Positions 60,181 to 64,000 of a stretch of DNA of 64,000 bases are shown here, one piece after another. Where the stretch lies: NCBI GenBank assembly GCA_017307275.1, contig JAFKFK010000024.1, forward strand, positions 1 through 64,000, in the 5' to 3' direction. The DNA comes from Alphaproteobacteria bacterium. Lineage in GTDB: Bacteria > Pseudomonadota > Alphaproteobacteria > Reyranellales > Reyranellaceae. The notes beneath the pieces are model-generated. The model saw nothing but the letters and a program-made list of their open reading frames with translations, made no database searches and had not been told where the DNA came from. The position numbers were made by a program, and so were the translations under genes. Every line of letters starts with the position of its first letter. Position 1 is the stretch's first letter.

Positions 60181-61407
60181 TCAGCCCCCGATCAGCTTCA
60201 CACCCGGGGCGGCGAGGTCCTTCGGCCAGACGACCTTCCATTCCTTGTTCTGGACCTGGCGGATCAACTGCGCCGGAGCGCCGTGGTTGTAGAGGCCGTC
60301 GAACTTGGTGGGGCCGTAGATCGTCGTGACGACGTTCTTCTTCAGCCACGCCGCGATCTGCTTGTCTTCCAGGCTCTTGGCGCCGTTCACGCCCTGCTCG
60401 AGGATCTGCCATTCCGACACCATGCCCGCGGCCTGCGCGTCGATGATGGGATACGGCAGGTTCGCCTTGGTCGCGCGCTCCTTGTAGAGCTCGGCGATCT
60501 TCTTCATGCCCGGCCGGCTCATGAAGGGCTCGTCCGGTTCGAGGAAGGTCGAGGACCAGACGAGATTGCCGTCCGGCGACAGCGCCAGCGGGCCCGGCGC
60601 AGGATAGAGGTGGAAGCTGTTCTTCGGCTTGTAGTCGAGCTTGCGCAGCGCTTCGAGGATCTGGTTGCTCTCCAGCCCCAGCGAGCCGACCCACAGGAAG
60701 TCGGCGTTGGCCTCTTTCACGCGCGCGGCGATGGCGCCGAAGTCGCGGTTGCCGGCCTCGTATTCGAGATAGAGCGGCACCTTCACGCCGCGCTTCTCGG
60801 CTTCGACGCGCATGCCCTGCGCCATGAACTGCGCCGAGGGGAACTTGCTGGTCAGCACCACCATCGTCTTGGGTGCGGGCGAGAGCGTGGCCATCGCGTC
60901 GAGGATGACGTTGGGATAGCTCTTGTCCGGCTCCGGTCCGAACGGCGTCGCCGGGAAAGCCATGTCGTAGGTCTGCAGCTTCGGGATGCCCATGCTGCTC
61001 TGGATCATCACCTTGCCGTAGCGCTGGGCCACGCCCATCGCGGCCAGGATCGGGGCGGTGGCGTAAGGGCCCTGGATCAGGTCGACCTTGTCGACGGTGA
61101 TCAGCTTCTCGTAGAGGCTGCGCGCCACATCGGGCTTGGACTGGTCGTCGAGCAGGATGAATTCGACGGGCCGGCCGAGGAAGCCGTCACGGCTGTTGAT
61201 CTCCTCCACCATGATCTCCGAGGCGATCTTGTGGATGACGGCGGTCTGCGCCAGGAAGCCCGTCAGCGACAGCGTGCCGCCGACGCGGACCGGCTTGCCC
61301 GACGGTGCGGCCCGCAGGATCGCCGGTGCTGCCACCAGCCCCGCCGTTGCTGCCAAGGCTCCGCCCAAGAAAGTGCGCCGACGCGACGCGCCCATCCCTT
61401 TGCTCAT
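60181..61407 (-). CDS. amino-acid/amide-type ABC substrate-binding protein (first gene of the catabolic operon)
   Basis: 408 residues, type I periplasmic-binding fold (Peripla_BP_6). A Tat-type signal (SRRRTFLGGALAATAGLVAAPAIL) is followed by VRVGGTLSLTGFLAQTAVIH, EEINSRDGFLGRPVEFILLDDQSKP and VDLIQGPYATAPILAAMGVAQRYGK. Aromatic or amide ligands are common for this subfamily. GGAGG precedes ATG 61407. It starts the operon; the 20-bp palindrome is 84 bp upstream. Confidence 0.9.
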   Translation of the reverse strand: MSKGMGASRRRTFLGGALAATAGLVAAPAILRAAPSGKPVRVGGTLSLTGFLAQTAVIHKIASEIMVEEINSRDGFLGRPVEFILLDDQSKPDVARSLYEKLITVDKVDLIQGPYATAPILAAMGVAQRYGKVMIQSSMGIPKLQTYDMAFPATPFGPEPDKSYPNVILDAMATLSPAPKTMVVLTSKFPSAQFMAQGMRVEAEKRGVKVPLYLEYEAGNRDFGAIAARVKEANADFLWVGSLGLESNQILEALRKLDYKPKNSFHLYPAPGPLALSPDGNLVWSSTFLEPDEPFMSRPGMKKIAELYKERATKANLPYPIIDAQAAGMVSEWQILEQGVNGAKSLEDKQIAAWLKKNVVTTIYGPTKFDGLYNHGAPAQLIRQVQNKEWKVVWPKDLAAPGVKLIGG

Positions 61408-61490
61408 CGTTTCCTCCACGTGGCGCATTGTTTTCGGCGCGCCGTTGGCAGGCATCGTGGCGAAACATCTTCGAGCTGTAAACGAATTTT

Positions 61491-61510
61491 CGAAAGTTTC
61501 GAAACTTTCG
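61491..61510. promoter_or_regulatory. perfect 20-bp palindrome upstream of the catabolic operon
   Basis: CGAAAGTTTCGAAACTTTCG is its own reverse complement, in an AT-richer region 84-103 bp before ATG 61407. It is the best candidate operator for the GntR/FCD regulator encoded in the operon. The half-site CGAAAGT also occurs in the operator at 31640. Confidence 0.55.
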
Positions 61511-61517
61511 AAGAAAC

Positions 61518-61533
61518 GTTACCGTTCGGTAAC
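61518..61533. terminator. GTTACCG hairpin after the TSUP gene
   Basis: GTTACCG-TT-CGGTAAC forms a 7-bp stem 21 bp past the TSUP stop. It could end the sulfide operon or be a second operator; no T tract follows. Confidence 0.35.
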
Positions 61534-61553
61534 TCCTTCCCGCGCAGCCGCGC

Positions 61554-62333
61554 TCACAGGCCAGAGGCGCCGACGTAGAGGCCGACCGCTATGACGACGA
61601 TGGCGAACAGACGTTCGAGCAGCCCCTTGCGCGCCGCCAGACGCCGGCCGAGCCACATGCCGATCAGCGTGCCGACGACACCGCCGGCCACCAGCAGCGC
61701 GGTGAGGCCCCAGTCGACGAGGCCGGACGTTGCGTAGGAACCCGCGGTCGTGAGGCCGAGCGCCGTCACCACCACGAGCGAGGTGCCGACGGCATAGGTG
61801 AGCGGCATTGCGGTCGCGACGACGAGACCCGGCACGATCAGGAACCCACCGCCGATTCCGAAGAAGCCTGCGGCAAGCCCGACCGCCAATCCAATCGGCA
61901 CCAGCCGCGGCAACAGGATCGAGGCGCTCTCGCGCGTCAGCCGGACATCGGGCGCGTCCGCGGTGCGTCGCTTGCGCAGCATCGACAGGCCGACGCCGAT
62001 CATCAGCAGACCGAACAGCGTCAGCAGCCGCTTGCCGTCGAAAGCCTTGCCGAGTTCGGCACCGATTGCGGCGCCGACCACGCCCGCGACCGCGAACACC
62101 ATCGCACAGCGCCACTTCACGGTTCCCGCGCGCGCATGCCCGGCCAGGCCCGCAGCGGCGTTGGCTGCGACTGCGACCGCCGCCGTGCCGATGGCGAGAT
62201 GGGTGTCGCCGATCCCGACGAAGTAGATCAGCAACGGGACGGCGAGGATCGATCCGCCACCGCCGACCGAACCCAGCACGATGCCGATCAGAGTCCCCGA
62301 CGCGAGCGTCGCCGCTATCGTTGTCGCCGTCAC
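61554..62333 (-). CDS. TSUP-family (TauE/SafE) sulfite/organosulfonate exporter
   Basis: 259 residues with about eight membrane helices. SGTLIGIVLGSVGGGGSILAVPLLIYFVGI and VGLAAGFFGIGGGFLIVPGLV are the two inverted half-repeats with the GGGGS/GIGGG motifs that mark TSUP proteins. It exports sulfite or related anions from persulfide oxidation. It ends the bigR-rhodanese-TSUP unit, 10 bp after the rhodanese stop. Confidence 0.88.
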   Translation of the reverse strand: MTATTIAATLASGTLIGIVLGSVGGGGSILAVPLLIYFVGIGDTHLAIGTAAVAVAANAAAGLAGHARAGTVKWRCAMVFAVAGVVGAAIGAELGKAFDGKRLLTLFGLLMIGVGLSMLRKRRTADAPDVRLTRESASILLPRLVPIGLAVGLAAGFFGIGGGFLIVPGLVVATAMPLTYAVGTSLVVVTALGLTTAGSYATSGLVDWGLTALLVAGGVVGTLIGMWLGRRLAARKGLLERLFAIVVIAVGLYVGASGL

Positions 62334-62343
62334 AGCCCGCTCA

Positions 62344-62862
62344 CTATCTTTGGAGCGCGCGGTTCCACGGCATGAAGCGCAACAGATTGGCCATGCCGCA
62401 CCAGCCGGTTGCGCCTGCCGTCATCAGTCCTGCGCCGACGAAGGCCGACAGGCCGAAGAAGGCCGGCGCGACCGTGAAGCCGAGCAGCACACCGAGCAGG
62501 ATCAACGCGCCGGCGACGAGTTGCACCTGTCGCATGAGTTCGAGCGGCTGACGCCGGTCGACCTGGATGCCGAGCCCTGCCTCGCGCCAGGCGTTGATGC
62601 CGCCGTCGAGGATGTAGCAAGGCGCACCGCCCGCCGCTGCTTCGAGCCGCGCGGCATTCGATGCCGTGCGCATGCCCGACCGGCAATGGAACACGACCGG
62701 GCGATCCGAAACCGGCAGCGTGCCGATGCGCGCGAGCGGAATGTTCGTCGTCCCCGGAATGCTCTCGCGGGCATGTTCGTCGGGGTCGCGAATGTCGACG
62801 AAGCGGGCACCGCTCTCGATGGCGCGGCGTGCTTCGGCGGGCGTGAGAGTCGCAATGGTCAT
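62344..62862 (-). CDS. rhodanese-DUF2892 fusion protein
   Basis: 172 residues. The rhodanese domain covers 1-105: TLTPAEARRAIESGARFVDIRDPDEHARESIPGTTNIPLARI and VVFHCRSGMRTASNAARL with catalytic Cys in HCRSGMRT. The C-terminal ~60 residues hold two membrane helices of the DUF2892 type. It transfers sulfane sulfur between persulfides and acceptors at the inner membrane. Start ATG 62862 is 4 bp after the BigR stop. Confidence 0.9.
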   Translation of the reverse strand: MTIATLTPAEARRAIESGARFVDIRDPDEHARESIPGTTNIPLARIGTLPVSDRPVVFHCRSGMRTASNAARLEAAAGGAPCYILDGGINAWREAGLGIQVDRRQPLELMRQVQLVAGALILLGVLLGFTVAPAFFGLSAFVGAGLMTAGATGWCGMANLLRFMPWNRALQR

Positions 62863-62866
62863 GGGG

Positions 62867-63181
62867 TCATTCCTTGCAATAGAGGTCGTAGAGCGTGCCG
62901 AGCAGCGCCTCGACGCGGGGATCGGCGATCCGGTACCAAAGCGTCTGGCTCTCCCGGCGGAAGGTGACGAGCTGCTCCTCGCGCATCTTCGCGAGATGCT
63001 GCGAGAGCGCCGATTGGGAGAGGCCGACCTCCTGCGCCAGCGCCGCCACGGTCGCCTCGCCATGCTCGACGAGCTTGCACAGCACCATCAGCCGGCGGGC
63101 ATTCCCGATCGCCTTCAGCGTTTCCGCGACCTTGTCGGCCTTCGCCTCGAAGGTTGCCAGATCCATCGTTTGGGTGGGCAT
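62867..63181 (-). CDS. bigR: ArsR-family sulfide-sensing repressor BigR
   Basis: 104 residues. The ArsR winged helix has NARRLMVLCKLVEHGEATVAALAQEVGLSQSALSQHLAKMREEQLV. Two cysteines, one in VLCKL and one in the C-terminal YCKE, occupy the positions of the redox pair of BigR/SqrR. Persulfide formation between them releases DNA. ATG 63181 is the family start. Two palindromic AT-rich sites lie in the 71-bp gap to the divergent dioxygenase gene. Confidence 0.88.
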   Translation of the reverse strand: MPTQTMDLATFEAKADKVAETLKAIGNARRLMVLCKLVEHGEATVAALAQEVGLSQSALSQHLAKMREEQLVTFRRESQTLWYRIADPRVEALLGTLYDLYCKE

Positions 63182-63193
63182 CTTGAATACTCC

Positions 63194-63223
63194 ATTAGCA
63201 ATAGCTAATTTAGTAATTACTAA
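63194..63223. promoter_or_regulatory. BigR operator (two palindromic AT-rich sites)
   Basis: ATTAGC-AATA-GCTAAT (63194-63209) and the perfect palindrome TTAGTAATTACTAA (63210-63223) stand side by side between bigR and the divergent gene. They match the AT-rich inverted-repeat style of BigR boxes. Confidence 0.65.
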
Positions 63224-63252
63224 TATAATGTCAAGCATTCATGGAGACAGGC

Positions 63253-64000
63253 ATGCCCCCGGAACCCGCGATCCAGGCTTTCTTCGACGAGCCGACCAAC
63301 ACGATCAGCTATCTGGTCGGCGATCCCCTCACCCGCGACGCCGCAGTGATCGACCCGGTGCTCGACTTCGATCTGCCGAGCGGGGAAGTCGACACCCGCT
63401 CCGTCGAACTCATTCTCGACTTCGCCGCCAAGCACGACTGGCGGATCGTCATGGTCTTGGAAACGCATGCCCATGCCGACCATCTCTCGGGCGCGCCGTT
63501 CATCAAGGCGCGCACGGGCGCGTGGATCGGAATCGGCGAACATATCCGCGACGTGCAGAAGATCTTTCGTCCGGTCTTTGCGATGGACGACCTCAAGACC
63601 GATGGATCGGATTTCGACCGGCTGTTCGTCGATGGCGAGCGCTTCGCCATCGGCACGCTGGAGGTCGAAGCGATGCACGTTCCCGGCCACACGCCGGCCG
63701 ACCTCGCCTATCGGATCGGCAACGTCGTCTTCGTCGGCGATACCTTGTTCATGCCCGACTACGGCACCGCGCGCGCCGATTTTCCCGGCGGCGACTCCCG
63801 CACGCTCTATCGCTCGATCCGGCGCCTGCTGTCGCTGCCGCCCGAGACGCGGCTGTTCATGTGTCACGACTACAAGGCGCCGGGCCGCGACGACTATCGC
63901 TGGGAGTCCACGGTCGCCGAGCAGCGCCGCAACAGCGTGCATGTCCATGACGGCGTCGCCGAAGACGACTTCGTCGCCATGAGGGATGCACGCGACGCCA
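63253..64000 (+). CDS. blh: MBL-fold persulfide dioxygenase-like protein (Blh/ETHE1 type), cut by the window end
   Basis: At least 248 residues; open at the edge. THAHADHLSG is the metallo-beta-lactamase zinc/iron motif, followed by HVPGHTPADL, GDTLFMPDYGTARADFPGGDS and MCHDYKAPG, the last being specific for ETHE1/Blh-type persulfide dioxygenases. It oxidises glutathione persulfide to sulfite, which the TSUP protein can export. ATG 63253 is preferred over 63241 because GGAG is six bases upstream. Divergent from bigR and surely under the same repressor. Confidence 0.88.
   Translation, partial: MPPEPAIQAFFDEPTNTISYLVGDPLTRDAAVIDPVLDFDLPSGEVDTRSVELILDFAAKHDWRIVMVLETHAHADHLSGAPFIKARTGAWIGIGEHIRDVQKIFRPVFAMDDLKTDGSDFDRLFVDGERFAIGTLEVEAMHVPGHTPADLAYRIGNVVFVGDTLFMPDYGTARADFPGGDSRTLYRSIRRLLSLPPETRLFMCHDYKAPGRDDYRWESTVAEQRRNSVHVHDGVAEDDFVAMRDARDA

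Overview
This is a GC-rich, gene-dense stretch of bacterial chromosome. The gene set points to an alphaproteobacterium with a soil or freshwater lifestyle, Rhodospirillales/Hyphomicrobiales-like; a Reyranella-type genome would fit, but I cannot prove the genus. The pointers are a MipZ fragment, a cysG-DUF2849-sulfite reductase-DUF934 cluster, a BigR sulfide operon, a Cys-poor L31, several tripartite-tricarboxylate (Bug) binding proteins and a branched-chain-amino-acid-type ABC transporter inside a catabolic operon. I saw no rRNA, tRNA, CRISPR array, transposase or integrase. No gene-free stretch exceeds 300 bp.

Layout. 1-3.8 kb: a head-on join of a truncated luciferase-like monooxygenase and a truncated mipZ, then a molybdopterin oxidoreductase and an unknown DNA-binding-like protein. 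4.0-12.5 kb: two tandem, closely related giant autotransporter adhesins. 12.6-18.3 kb: a GNAT/membrane/ClpP-like fusion, an acyl-CoA synthetase, a Bug binding protein, and a two-gene unit whose second gene is a UGSC-family selenoprotein read through an in-frame TGA, with a bacterial SECIS-like hairpin just downstream. 18.4-24 kb: ABC exporter, frataxin cyaY, rpmE, a second molybdopterin oxidoreductase and two small enzymes. 24-32 kb: a large DUF4114-like surface protein, a methyltransferase gene bracketed by duplicated DUF2252 3' ends, DUF2252, an MFS exporter and an Fe-S-type regulator. 32-34 kb: an alkylation-repair pair in which the AlkA-like protein has lost its glycosylase core. 34-37.4 kb: small lipoproteins, two paralogous STAS-like proteins and an orphan oligopeptide-type binding protein.

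37.4-39.96 kb is an accessory island: two lower-GC genes (DUF2971 and an unknown) flanked by 137-bp direct repeats made from the 3' end of the DUF934 gene. 39.8-43.7 kb is the assimilatory sulfite reductase/siroheme cluster, led by a previously unlisted 35-residue membrane microprotein. An Hsp20 gene with a good RpoH-type promoter follows, then another lower-GC accessory gene with a HEPN-like motif and a frameshifted ridA.

46.5-61.4 kb is one long minus-strand transcription unit. It encodes a Liv-type ABC importer, a GntR/FCD regulator, two VOC-type and one LigB-type extradiol dioxygenases, an orphan molybdenum hydroxylase large subunit, two fumarylacetoacetate hydrolase-family enzymes, a carboxymuconolactone decarboxylase-like protein, a Bug binding protein and a secreted alpha/beta hydrolase. 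Together they look like import, ring hydroxylation, ring cleavage and hydrolysis of an aromatic or N-heteroaromatic compound whose identity is unknown. The window ends with a sulfide-detoxification module: bigR, a rhodanese-membrane fusion and a TSUP exporter, with a divergent persulfide-dioxygenase-like gene cut by the window edge.

The most unusual items are the UGSC selenoprotein with its SECIS-like hairpin and partner gene, the DUF934-bracketed island, the AlkA protein without a glycosylase domain, and the uncharacterised 15-kb catabolic operon.
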